This document shows, piece by piece, positions 16,003-22,251 of a DNA stretch of 25,519 bases. The stretch lies in the NCBI GenBank assembly GCA_951801995.1, contig CATOOY010000010.1, forward strand, positions 1 to 25,519. The letters are read 5' to 3'. How positions within the stretch are numbered: the stretch's first letter is position 1; each line of letters starts with the position of its first letter. The stretch comes from an uncultured Erysipelotrichaceae bacterium. GTDB lineage: Bacteria > Bacillota_I > Bacilli_A > RF39 > UBA660. The notes under the pieces were generated by a model, which made no database searches, was not told the origin of the DNA, and was given only the letters and a program-made list of their open reading frames with translations. Position numbers and translations under genes: made by a program.

Positions 16003-16044
16003 AAAAAAGATAGATTCTTTTTACTTAATTTCTATCTTTTTTTT
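16003..16044. terminator. bidirectional terminator
   Basis: AAAAAAGATAGA (16003-16014) pairs with TCTATCTTTTTT (16031-16042) around a 16-base loop, with more T after it. It separates the plus-strand small membrane protein from the minus-strand XRE gene. Confidence 0.75.
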
Positions 16045-16062
16045 CTTTTTAAAGGATTTATA

Positions 16063-16977
16063 TTATTCTTCTATTTCTCCATATATTTTACCTTTTGAGT
16101 CTAACTGAATAAAATATCCATATTCAAAAATATAAGCCATACTAAAGAAGATAAGTATATAAATTAGTTCTATGAGTTCAAAGTCTATTCCTATGCTATA
16201 TTCTGTTATTATACTTAATATGGATCCAGCTATGTTAGGTATAATAATGATTAGAGTCATAAAAATAGCTAATTTTTTAATATAATTGACATTTTCTAAG
16301 GAAAATGGTGTATCTTTATCATGAATATTTATAAACAATTTTTCTAAAATAGAGAAAGCAAACTGAAGAAGAATGAGAGTGATAAGTAGAAATAAAAAGG
16401 CTGTTTCTATAAAACCTATTACTTTGTATGGATTTTCTTTGAAATGATTTATAAAATTTATTTGATGTTTGTATTCATTTTGATGAATAAAGGTATTTTC
16501 TTTTCGATACATTATTTGTATTCCATTTTTTACTTCTTTATATTTTATTTCTTCTCCTAATATTTTTATATTATTATCTGTAATTTGAATATGAGAAAGA
16601 AAGATAGGTGTGATTGCGATTGTTAAGCTAAGACTTATCATGCCTAATATGGATATTATTTTACCTATTCTAGCTAAAATGTAAATTGTTTTGCTGATAC
16701 CTTTCATTTTCTTTTGCTTTTCTTTTTTGAATTTTACTATATTTTGTTTTATTTCTTTATCTAATTGATTCATATTTTTTTCTTCTTCACAGACAAGTTC
16801 ATCCATTTTACAGTTTAATAAATCACATAGTATCATAATATTATGCATACTAGGATAGTTTTCTCCTGTCTCCCATTTGGAAACAGATTGTCTTGAAACT
16901 CCTAATTTTTCAGCTAATTCCTCTTGTGATATTTTATTCTTTTTTCTTATTCTTTTTAAATTTTCACTAAATTTCAT
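16063..16977 (-). CDS. XRE-family regulator fused to a membrane domain
   Basis: A 304-residue protein. Residues about 5-60 are a clear Cro/C1-type helix-turn-helix (RIRKKNKISQEELAEKLGV, SRQSVSKWETGENYPS), ending in the usual LLNCKMDELV. After a basic linker come about four hydrophobic helices (about 107-130, 190-212, 240-268 and 275-297) with a short external segment between the first two. Membrane-anchored XRE regulators of this layout are common in Bacillota and mostly uncharacterised; it may bind DNA at the membrane and sense an envelope signal. Met at 16977 is chosen because AAGGAGG lies nine bases upstream; the longer frame to 17034 has no SD. It begins about 80 bases after the HD gene and may have its own promoter. 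Confidence 0.82.
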   Translation of the reverse strand: MKFSENLKRIRKKNKISQEELAEKLGVSRQSVSKWETGENYPSMHNIMILCDLLNCKMDELVCEEEKNMNQLDKEIKQNIVKFKKEKQKKMKGISKTIYILARIGKIISILGMISLSLTIAITPIFLSHIQITDNNIKILGEEIKYKEVKNGIQIMYRKENTFIHQNEYKHQINFINHFKENPYKVIGFIETAFLFLLITLILLQFAFSILEKLFINIHDKDTPFSLENVNYIKKLAIFMTLIIIIPNIAGSILSIITEYSIGIDFELIELIYILIFFSMAYIFEYGYFIQLDSKGKIYGEIEE

Positions 16978-17017
16978 TTGTCTTTTCCTCCTTCTATTAC
17001 TAGCGTATCTAGAATGG

Positions 17018-17032
17018 GGTAAAAATTCTACC
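17018..17032. promoter_or_regulatory. quasi-palindrome upstream of the XRE gene
   Basis: GGTAAAAATTCTACC matches its own reverse complement at 13 of 15 bases. On the minus strand it overlaps a possible promoter, TTGGTA followed after 17 bases by TAGATA. It could be an autoregulatory operator, but the promoter itself is weak. Confidence 0.35.
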
Positions 17033-17058
17033 AACTTTTAAGTGCCTTTTTAGAAATT

Positions 17059-17733
17059 TTATTTTCCATGAATAATATTTTTATAATTTATTGGTTTTCC
17101 ATTTATTTGGAAGGTATATGTTTTGTTTAGGTATTTAGCTGCTTTTTCTGGTATAGTAATTGCTTTTTTCCAATGATTTAGTATCATAGGATCAAATGAT
17201 TCTTCTGCATTATATTGTACATTTAGATCTTTTTCTGTTATTTTTATGTCTACTTTTTTGATTTTTAAAATTTCTGTATTGATTTCATCTTTTATAGTTG
17301 AATGGAGGACTCTATGATATGTTACATCTAATTTATCTGCTAAAACGAGTGCGAGTGCGATACTAGAATTTATATTATTTCCATTTGAATGATCAGCAAT
17401 TGCCTGTTTTATCATTTCTAATTCTTCTTTGGTTACATCCTTTTTATCTATAAATTTTGTACATAGGATACTACTTTCTTTTGCATGATCTATTTTGTCT
17501 CCTTTACTAAGTCCAATATCATGTAAAAGGGCAGCTATTGTGGCTAATTGTATGATTCTTTCTTCTTCTTTTAATTGCATAAGTATTTGTCTTGTATATA
17601 AGGCAACTCTTTTGTAATGCCCTATTCCATGTTCCCAGTCCCATTTTCCATCTGTTATAAAATGTATATTTTCTATTTTTTCTACAAGGGCTTGGTATTC
17701 TTTATTGGTTAATATTTTTTGTGCTAGGTTCAT
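17059..17733 (-). CDS. HD-domain phosphohydrolase
   Basis: A 224-residue protein with the HD metal-site residues in order: His39 (GIGHYKRV), His71-Asp72 (LLHDIG), His83 (DHAKES), His115 (ADHSNG) and Asp133 (LADKLD). HD proteins of this kind hydrolyse phosphate mono- or diesters of nucleotides or related compounds; the substrate is unknown. A C-terminal region of about 80 residues (KVDIKITEKDLNVQYN, then NHWKKAITIPEKAAKYL) is of no recognised type. Met at 17733 has AAAGGAAG seven bases upstream, so I drop the longer frame to 17772. The gene begins 32 bases inside the end of tag, pointing to one operon, so it may act in the same nucleotide or DNA-damage response. Confidence 0.85.
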   Translation of the reverse strand: MNLAQKILTNKEYQALVEKIENIHFITDGKWDWEHGIGHYKRVALYTRQILMQLKEEERIIQLATIAALLHDIGLSKGDKIDHAKESSILCTKFIDKKDVTKEELEMIKQAIADHSNGNNINSSIALALVLADKLDVTYHRVLHSTIKDEINTEILKIKKVDIKITEKDLNVQYNAEESFDPMILNHWKKAITIPEKAAKYLNKTYTFQINGKPINYKNIIHGK

Positions 17734-18283
17734 TTTGATTCTTCCTTTCATGCATAAAACAAGATATTTCATGTGAATAGATAACTCCTATTGCTTGAAG
17801 ATAGGAATAAATAATTGTACTTCCTACAAATTTCATTCCTCTTTTTTTTAGATCACTTGCTATTTCATCTGATAGTGGGGAGCTAGTTTTATCAATTTCA
17901 TATATTGTTTTTTCTTTTGTAAAAGTTTTTAAATAGTTATAAAAGCTTTTATATTCTTTTTGGATTTCAATAAATATTTTAGCATTTTGGATGCTTGCTT
18001 CTATTTTTCTTTTATTACGAATTATATTTTTATTTTTTAATAATTCCTTTATTTTTTCTTCTTTATATTGGGCAATTTCTTCTATGTTAAAATGATTGTA
18101 AGCTTTTCTAAAATTCTCTCTTTTATTTAAAATACATTCCCAAGATAGTCCTGCTTGGAAAGATTCTAAGAGGAGCATTTCAAATAGATATTTATCATCA
18201 AAGTTAGGAATTCCCCACTCTTCATCGTGATATTTTATATATATAGCATTTTCTAAATTGCACCATTTACATCTTCTTTTCAT
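17702..18283 (-). CDS. tag: DNA-3-methyladenine glycosylase I (Tag)
   Basis: A 193-residue base-excision enzyme that removes 3-methyladenine from alkylated DNA. It follows E. coli Tag closely: CKWC at the start, IYIKYHDEEWGIP, LFEMLLLESFQAGLSW with the essential Glu, KRENFRKAY, IIRNKRKI, and KKRGMKFVGSTIIYSYLQAIG near the end. An N-terminal Cys, the YHDEEW His, and the His and Cys of SHEISC fit the Zn site. AAAAGGAC precedes the ATG, 12 bases after the ogt stop. It sits between ogt and an HD phosphohydrolase, so two alkylation-repair enzymes are made together. Confidence 0.95.
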   Translation of the reverse strand: MKRRCKWCNLENAIYIKYHDEEWGIPNFDDKYLFEMLLLESFQAGLSWECILNKRENFRKAYNHFNIEEIAQYKEEKIKELLKNKNIIRNKRKIEASIQNAKIFIEIQKEYKSFYNYLKTFTKEKTIYEIDKTSSPLSDEIASDLKKRGMKFVGSTIIYSYLQAIGVIYSHEISCFMHERKNQNEPSTKNINQ

Positions 18284-18295
18284 ATTTTGTCCTTT

Positions 18296-18826
18296 TTATT
18301 TTAGATTTGTAGTATCTACATTTTCAATTTGTAATAATTCTCTTTTTTTCTCTAAACCCCCTGCATAACCTGTTAAGGTGTTATTTTTACCAGTAACTCT
18401 ATGACAAGGAATAATAATGGAAATTGGGTTATGCCCTACTGCATTTCCTATTGCTTGTGCAGACATAGATTCTTTTTTTAGTAAGTGTGCTACTACATGT
18501 GCTATATCACTATATGTTATTGTTTTTCCATAAGGGATTTTTTTTAGTTCTTTCCAAACTATTTGTCTAAATGGACTTCCTATAGGTTCGAGTTTTAAGT
18601 CATCGGGACTTGGCTTTTTTAATGTAAAATATTTATCTAACCATTTTTTTGTGTTTATTATTATTTCTAATTTATTGTTTTCTATTAATTCTTCTTCTTT
18701 TAAGGCACCTAAATAATATTTTTGGTTTTCTATAAAAAGTCCAATTAACTTTTCTTCTGTACTTATTAGTAGCAATTTTCCTATTTTAGAGTTGTAATAT
18801 GAGTTATAATATGATTTGTAATACAT
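18296..18826 (-). CDS. ogt: O6-methylguanine-DNA methyltransferase (Ogt-type)
   Basis: A 176-residue suicide repair protein that transfers methyl groups from O6-methylguanine (and O4-methylthymine) to its own cysteine. The active site IPCHRVTG holds Cys141, and the preceding MSAQAIGNAVGHNP contains the family's Asn hinge. YGKTITYSDIA is the helix-turn-helix that contacts DNA, and GYAGGLEKKRELL closes the domain. The N-terminal part is the usual short variable domain; it contains a tandem YYNSYYNS from a 12-base near-duplication. AAAAGGAAAT lies upstream of the ATG, inside the end of the GyrI-like gene five bases away, so expression is tightly coupled. No Ada-like regulatory domain is present. 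Confidence 0.94.
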   Translation of the reverse strand: MYYKSYYNSYYNSKIGKLLLISTEEKLIGLFIENQKYYLGALKEEELIENNKLEIIINTKKWLDKYFTLKKPSPDDLKLEPIGSPFRQIVWKELKKIPYGKTITYSDIAHVVAHLLKKESMSAQAIGNAVGHNPISIIIPCHRVTGKNNTLTGYAGGLEKKRELLQIENVDTTNLK

Positions 18827-18831
18827 GATTT

Positions 18832-19464
18832 CTATTTCCTTTTTATAGGGATTCTGATAACCGTTTTTAAATTATTTATATTACATTTTCTAGGATCACT
18901 TAAATATATTTCATGATGGAATCTTTCTTTATTTATGTCTATTTCATAATTATTTTTATCTATATATTCATACATTTTTTTTATGGTTTTTGGTTCTTCA
19001 TCATAACTACCTAAGTGCATACATTGTACACATAGATTGTCATCATAAGTTAGAAGTTCTACTTTAGAAAAGTCACGTTTTTTCTTTTTGGTTGCTTCTT
19101 CTACTGCCCATATAAAATCTTTTTTTGTTACAAAATCTGGTAAACGAATTAATGAAATGAAACAGAAGTCTTCTTTTCTACTATAATCAATTTCTGTTTT
19201 ATTTTCTTGCCACCATAATCCTTCTAAGGGTGGAACAACATATTTAAAATATCCTTCTATTTTATATATACTTTTATAACTCATTTTAATGGTATAAGCG
19301 ATACTATATAGTAATTCTATTGTTTTTTTATATTCGCTATTTTCTTTGTTTGGATCTCCTTTTCCTTTTACAGCAATATAATTCATTTTAGGTATCTTAA
19401 TTATGTTTGGCTCATTTTTGGGCATATAATATTCTTTATATTCTTTTTTATAATCAAATGTCAT
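18832..19464 (-). CDS. GyrI-like small-molecule-binding domain protein
   Basis: A 210-residue cytosolic protein of the stand-alone GyrI-like type: the opening FDYKKEYKEYY, then IIKIPKMNYIAVKGKGDPN, a central WQEN, later CVQCMHLGSYDEEPKTIKKMYEYI, and RFHHEIYLSDPRKCN at the end. These proteins share the ligand-binding fold of BmrR and SbmC, but without DNA-binding parts. Some relatives hydrolyse toxic electrophiles, but that is not shown here. Met at 19464 is chosen because AAGGAG is six bases upstream, instead of Met at 19482. It lies directly before ogt and tag, which suggests a role in handling alkylating or electrophilic compounds (an inference from context). Confidence 0.85.
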   Translation of the reverse strand: MTFDYKKEYKEYYMPKNEPNIIKIPKMNYIAVKGKGDPNKENSEYKKTIELLYSIAYTIKMSYKSIYKIEGYFKYVVPPLEGLWWQENKTEIDYSRKEDFCFISLIRLPDFVTKKDFIWAVEEATKKKKRDFSKVELLTYDDNLCVQCMHLGSYDEEPKTIKKMYEYIDKNNYEIDINKERFHHEIYLSDPRKCNINNLKTVIRIPIKRK

Positions 19465-19486
19465 TTTGCACTCCTTTTTCATTATA

Positions 19487-19820
19487 TTATTTTTCTATAC
19501 AATGGCATTCTGGATTTTCACAGGTACAATTAGGATTATAACCACTAGCACATTCACTTGTACAGGTACACTTCCATCTTTTTAAGGTAGGGAATACTTT
19601 TGTACAATATGCTTTCATTTCTTCTTTAGTCATTTTTGATTGTGTACTATATTCTGAACATTTTTCTATATATTCTTCCATGGATACTTTATCTATAAAT
19701 ACTCCATCTTCATAACAATTATTTACAATAGTCGTTTTGGATACATCCGTTTTTATCTTTACCTAATTGTTCATTTGAAGTTATTGGCATAGCACAACTT
19801 TGACATATTTTATTTTTCAT
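19487..19820 (-). pseudogene. zinc-ribbon protein split by a +1 frameshift at UAA
   Basis: Reading from ATG 19820, with GGGGGA upstream, 33 codons give a typical small zinc-ribbon start: CQSCAMP, then LGKDKNG, then NDYCK. A UAA follows at 19719-19721. Shifting +1 continues at once with NCYEDGVFIDKVSMEEYIEKC and a further 64-codon frame ending CENPECHCIEK. The two parts together match the layout of the putative zinc-ribbon family (CQSCGMP, DGSxNxDYCKYCYxDGxF, then a helical MTxEEM block), so the true product is about 110 residues with a Cys-rich tail. Either one base was inserted (making a pseudogene), the assembly has an error, or the stop is bypassed by programmed +1 frameshifting. ATG 19681 alone has no SD. 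It heads the GyrI-ogt-tag-HD run. Confidence 0.75.
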
Positions 19821-19867
19821 TTTTAATTCCCCCATTCTGAAAACTAAATAATAATTTATATGCGTTT

Positions 19868-19876
19868 ATTATATCA
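19868..19876 (-). promoter_or_regulatory. extended -10 promoter for the zinc-ribbon/ogt/tag operon
   Basis: TGATATAAT on the minus strand, with a start near 19861 and a leader of about 40 bases. The -35 region is only a T run. It lies just past the tRNA terminator, so the repair operon is transcribed independently of the tRNA. Confidence 0.65.
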
Positions 19877-19888
19877 TTTTTCATTTTA

Positions 19889-19912
19889 TAAAAAAAGACT
19901 TTTGACAAGTCT
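19889..19912 (-). terminator. intrinsic terminator of the tRNA-Met transcript
   Basis: On the minus strand AGACTT and AAGTCT (19907-19912 with 19896-19901) enclose a 5-base loop and are followed by a run of T. It is placed about 40 bases beyond the tRNA 3' end. Confidence 0.8.
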
Positions 19913-19915
19913 CTT

Positions 19916-19943
19916 ATCTAAAGTTCGAATAGTTCGAACAGAT
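19916..19943. other. TTCGAA hairpin between tRNA 3' end and terminator
   Basis: GTTCGAA (19923-19929) and TTCGAAC (19933-19939) are perfect arms around TAG, extended by ATCT/AGAT outside a small bulge. It lies in the tRNA 3' trailer on the minus strand and may guide 3' processing. A protein-binding site is also possible. Confidence 0.45.
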
Positions 19944-19949
19944 TATCCA

Positions 19950-20026
19950 TGGTAGCGACGAGTGGATTCGAACCACCGACCTACTGGGTATGAACCAGTT
20001 GCTCTAGCCAACTGAGCTACATCGCC
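19950..20026 (-). tRNA. tRNA-Met (CAT), elongator type
   Basis: A 77-base tRNA on the minus strand with encoded CCA. The acceptor stem begins GGCGATG and closes with CGTCGCT plus discriminator A, including G1-U72 and one internal G-U pair. The D arm has AGCTCAGTTGGCTAGAGC, the anticodon stem is ACTGG/CCAGT with loop TTCATAC, and the T arm is GGTGGTTCGAATCCACT. It closely resembles the Bacillus elongator tRNA-Met. The initiator is excluded because it lacks three G-C pairs in the anticodon stem and an unpaired 1-72. A lysidine-modified tRNA-Ile2, which also has CAT, is less likely. It is transcribed singly from its own promoter to its own terminator. Confidence 0.93.
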
Positions 20027-20045
20027 ATATAACACAAGCAATACT

Positions 20046-20074
20046 AATATATCATATTTACTTGTGTTTGACAA
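20046..20074 (-). promoter_or_regulatory. promoter of tRNA-Met
   Basis: TTGTCA (20069-20074), a 17-base spacer and TATATT (20046-20051) with an extended TG. Inverted AACACAAG (20031-20038) and CTTGTGTT (20061-20068) flank the -10. Confidence 0.75.
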
Positions 20075-20085
20075 TACGTATCTTT

Positions 20086-20107
20086 AAAAAAGAATACTTT
20101 TGTATCC
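20086..20107 (-). terminator. terminator of the coiled-coil protein gene
   Basis: On the minus strand GGATAC pairs with GTATTC (one G-U) around AAAA, followed by TTTTTT. It lies eight bases after the stop codon. Confidence 0.8.
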
Positions 20108-20114
20108 TATTTTA

Positions 20115-21056
20115 TTACTCTTTATCATTTGGTATTTGTGAGAAGCTTGTATTGAACTGAGATACTAATGTTCTGAATCTTTCAAAACGTTGTGTTAAGT
20201 TTTTATTTCCAAGTTCAATTTTCTTTTCTTCTACATCTTTATATTTTTCAAATTGTTCTTTTGCAGCTGTTAATTTAGATGATTCTAGGTCTTTATATTT
20301 TGTAAATTCTTGTTCTTTATTTGTAAGATCTTCTTGACGATTTTTAAGACCTTTTTCTGTAACATCTCTTTCTGTCTCAAATTGTTTTTGATCAGCATCC
20401 AATTTATTTCTTTCACTTTTTAGTTTATCTTCTTCTAATTTTCTATAATCTTCAAATTGTTCTTGTTCTGTTTGAAGTTGTTCTCTAATAAGTGTAAGTG
20501 ATTGTTCTAATAATTCTAATTCTGTTTTTTTAGCCAAAACAGTTTCACTGAATTTTGCTTCTTCATTTTCAATTCTTTGACGTTGTGTTGCTACATATTC
20601 ATCACATTGTGCTTTTTTCTTTTTTAATAACTTTCTTTGTTCTACTGCATAACGATCAAATTCACTTTTTTCTTGTTCGAATTTTTCTTTTATTTCTTCT
20701 AATGATTTTTCATTTTGATTTAATGAAGAATCTTTTTCAATTAGATTTGAAATAAAGTCATTTGCACCTACTACATCGTTATATAAGTTATCAAATAAGG
20801 AATCAAAGTCTTCTTGATTTCCATTTTTTTCAGTTTGTCCAACTGTTTTTGCACTTGTATCTTTAGACGCTTTGATATTGATATCATTTCCCCAACTTGT
20901 ATCAATAGAATCTTCTAAATCTTCTAATTCAAAGTCTTCTACTGTTTTATTAGAGATGGTATCATCTGCTGGGATTTCTAATATATCTTCTGCTCCCAAA
21001 GTTCCATCTAAGATTTCTTCATCTTCATTGTCCATGATTTCTAATTCTTTATCCAT
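20115..21056 (-). CDS. acidic-headed long coiled-coil protein, hypothetical
   Basis: A 313-residue soluble protein that I cannot place in a family. Residues 1-50 are strongly acidic, 50-118 are mixed and likely disordered, and 119-290 are an unbroken coiled coil rich in Glu, Lys and Gln. The coil is built from blocks of 14 and 18 residues: 14 (119-132), 18 x3, 14 (187-200), 18 x2, 14 (237-250), 18 x2. The first 18-block of each set starts FxxYxxxE, e.g. FEDYRKLEEDKL and FTKYKDLESSKL. Two heptads (14) and heptad-plus-hendecad (18) steps would change the supercoil locally. No signal or membrane segment is seen. AGAGGGG precedes the ATG. It has its own promoter and terminator. A structural or scaffold role is plausible but unproven. 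Confidence 0.75.
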   Translation of the reverse strand: MDKELEIMDNEDEEILDGTLGAEDILEIPADDTISNKTVEDFELEDLEDSIDTSWGNDINIKASKDTSAKTVGQTEKNGNQEDFDSLFDNLYNDVVGANDFISNLIEKDSSLNQNEKSLEEIKEKFEQEKSEFDRYAVEQRKLLKKKKAQCDEYVATQRQRIENEEAKFSETVLAKKTELELLEQSLTLIREQLQTEQEQFEDYRKLEEDKLKSERNKLDADQKQFETERDVTEKGLKNRQEDLTNKEQEFTKYKDLESSKLTAAKEQFEKYKDVEEKKIELGNKNLTQRFERFRTLVSQFNTSFSQIPNDKE

Positions 21057-21121
21057 TTCTATCCCCTCTTTACTATCAAAATTTTGTAGAGCATGAAGTT
21101 GTTGCTCTAGAATCCATACTC

Positions 21122-21130
21122 AGTATAACA
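21122..21130 (-). promoter_or_regulatory. extended -10 promoter for the coiled-coil gene
   Basis: TGTTATACT on the minus strand (TG, one base, TATACT). Initiation near 21115 gives a leader of about 60 bases containing the 7-bp hairpin at 21087-21109. No good -35 is found. Confidence 0.5.
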
Positions 21131-21463
21131 CATAAAACGAAAAAAAGAAACATTTTTTTTCAGTTTTCTACATTTTTTTAAATGTATCTTTTTCTTTTAT
21201 AATAATTTTCTCTTTTTGATTGGCTATATTTATGTGTTTTTTGTCATTTTCTTTTGTTTTTTCTATACTTCTATATTTGCTAAGTGTATAAATAATTGTT
21301 ATTATTATTTTTAATTATGATTCTTAATAAAAGAGATATACAATTATTTATATACTCCATTATTAATATGGTACAACTCTTTTCTTTTTATTACTTTTTT
21401 ATTTAATCATTTGTATAAATGGATACTTTTTTGTTTCTTATCTATTTTTATATTGTAAAATTG

Positions 21464-21488
21464 AAAAAAGAATTCAAGTTCTTTTTTT
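21464..21488. terminator. terminator-like hairpin 29 bases before a start codon
   Basis: AAAAAAGAA (21464-21472) pairs with TTCTTTTTT (21479-21487) around TTCAAG. It lies upstream of the plus-strand GDPD-like gene, where no plus-strand gene needs ending. It could be an attenuator of that gene, the end of an unseen small RNA, or chance in AT-rich DNA. Confidence 0.4.
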
Positions 21489-21516
21489 AAATGCATAAGA
21501 TACATTAGGTGATTAT

Positions 21517-22251
21517 ATGAATATAATAGCACATAAAACAAACTTTTATAATGCATCTCAATTTTTAAATATGGTGTCCAAAGATCCTAATGTAACAGGC
21601 GCTATGTTTGATATTACTTTCACAAAAGATAATGAGATTATTGTTTGTTATCCTTATACAGATAGTGAGGTTTTTATTAAAAATATTCAATCTAGTACTT
21701 ATTCGCAGATTCAAACAGAAGAAATAATTACTTTAGATAGTCTTCTTGCTTATTTTCATACTATAGGCAAGGTTCTTTATCTTAATATTATTCCTATTTT
21801 AACTTGTACTTTATCTGCAGATACAGTTGAAGAAATGATGAAAAAAAACCAAATTTATATTTTGAAAATAAAGGAAATTTTAAAAAAGTATCCTACTGTA
21901 GTTTCTCATCTTATTAGTAAAGATCAGAAGGTTCTTTATCATGTACAAGAAAATATGGAGTCTTGTCAGGTGGGTCTTGTTTTAAGTCAACAAGATCTTA
22001 GCTATTTAGATGTTGATATTTATATTTTTAATTCGCAAATGTATAATAAACTTTTAATTGAAGAACAATTAAAACGTGATAAAGAGGTTTTACTTTATGT
22101 GAATGATGCCAATGATATGTCTATTGTCTATGATTATTATTTAGAGAAAAAAGGAACAGATCATTGTATGACAAAGGTAAAAGGACTAGGTATTATTGCT
22201 AATTATCCTAATTTATTAGGTGGTCTTATTGTAGAATCAAGCCCAAAATAG
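21517..22251 (+). CDS. GDPD-like TIM-barrel protein lacking the usual catalytic residues
   Basis: A 244-residue soluble protein whose order of motifs follows glycerophosphodiester phosphodiesterases: IIAHKTNFYNASQFL at the start, GAMFDITFTKDNEIIVCYPYT next, then TLDSLLAYF and VLYLNI. In active GDPDs these read HRG, ENT, ExDxxxTxDxxxVxxHD, and a later E. Here HRG is HKT, the metal-binding ExD is FDI, and the catalytic His of xHD is CYP. So one His and one Asp remain but the metal site appears lost. It may be a pseudoenzyme, a ligand-binding relative, or a new activity. AGGTGAT lies four bases before the ATG. Its last 15 bases overlap the convergent SDR gene. Confidence 0.65.
   Translation: MNIIAHKTNFYNASQFLNMVSKDPNVTGAMFDITFTKDNEIIVCYPYTDSEVFIKNIQSSTYSQIQTEEIITLDSLLAYFHTIGKVLYLNIIPILTCTLSADTVEEMMKKNQIYILKIKEILKKYPTVVSHLISKDQKVLYHVQENMESCQVGLVLSQQDLSYLDVDIYIFNSQMYNKLLIEEQLKRDKEVLLYVNDANDMSIVYDYYLEKKGTDHCMTKVKGLGIIANYPNLLGGLIVESSPK

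Larger units (their letters stand above)
21057..21516. other. 460-base AT-rich intergenic region with two hairpins
   Basis: This region separates the divergent coiled-coil and GDPD-like genes. It holds the minus-strand promoter (21122-21130), a leader hairpin with 7-bp stem TAGAGCA/TGCTCTA (21087-21093 with 21103-21109), and a terminator-like hairpin at 21464-21488. Between about 21150 and 21460 I see only T-rich sequence with no ORF having a usable SD and no recognised RNA. Confidence 0.6.

Noticed and set aside
19487..19681. Stand-alone 64-residue Cys-rich peptide starting at ATG 19681
   Set aside because: There is no SD before that ATG, and the upstream sequence in the same frame continues the zinc-ribbon protein, so it is the tail of a frameshifted gene.
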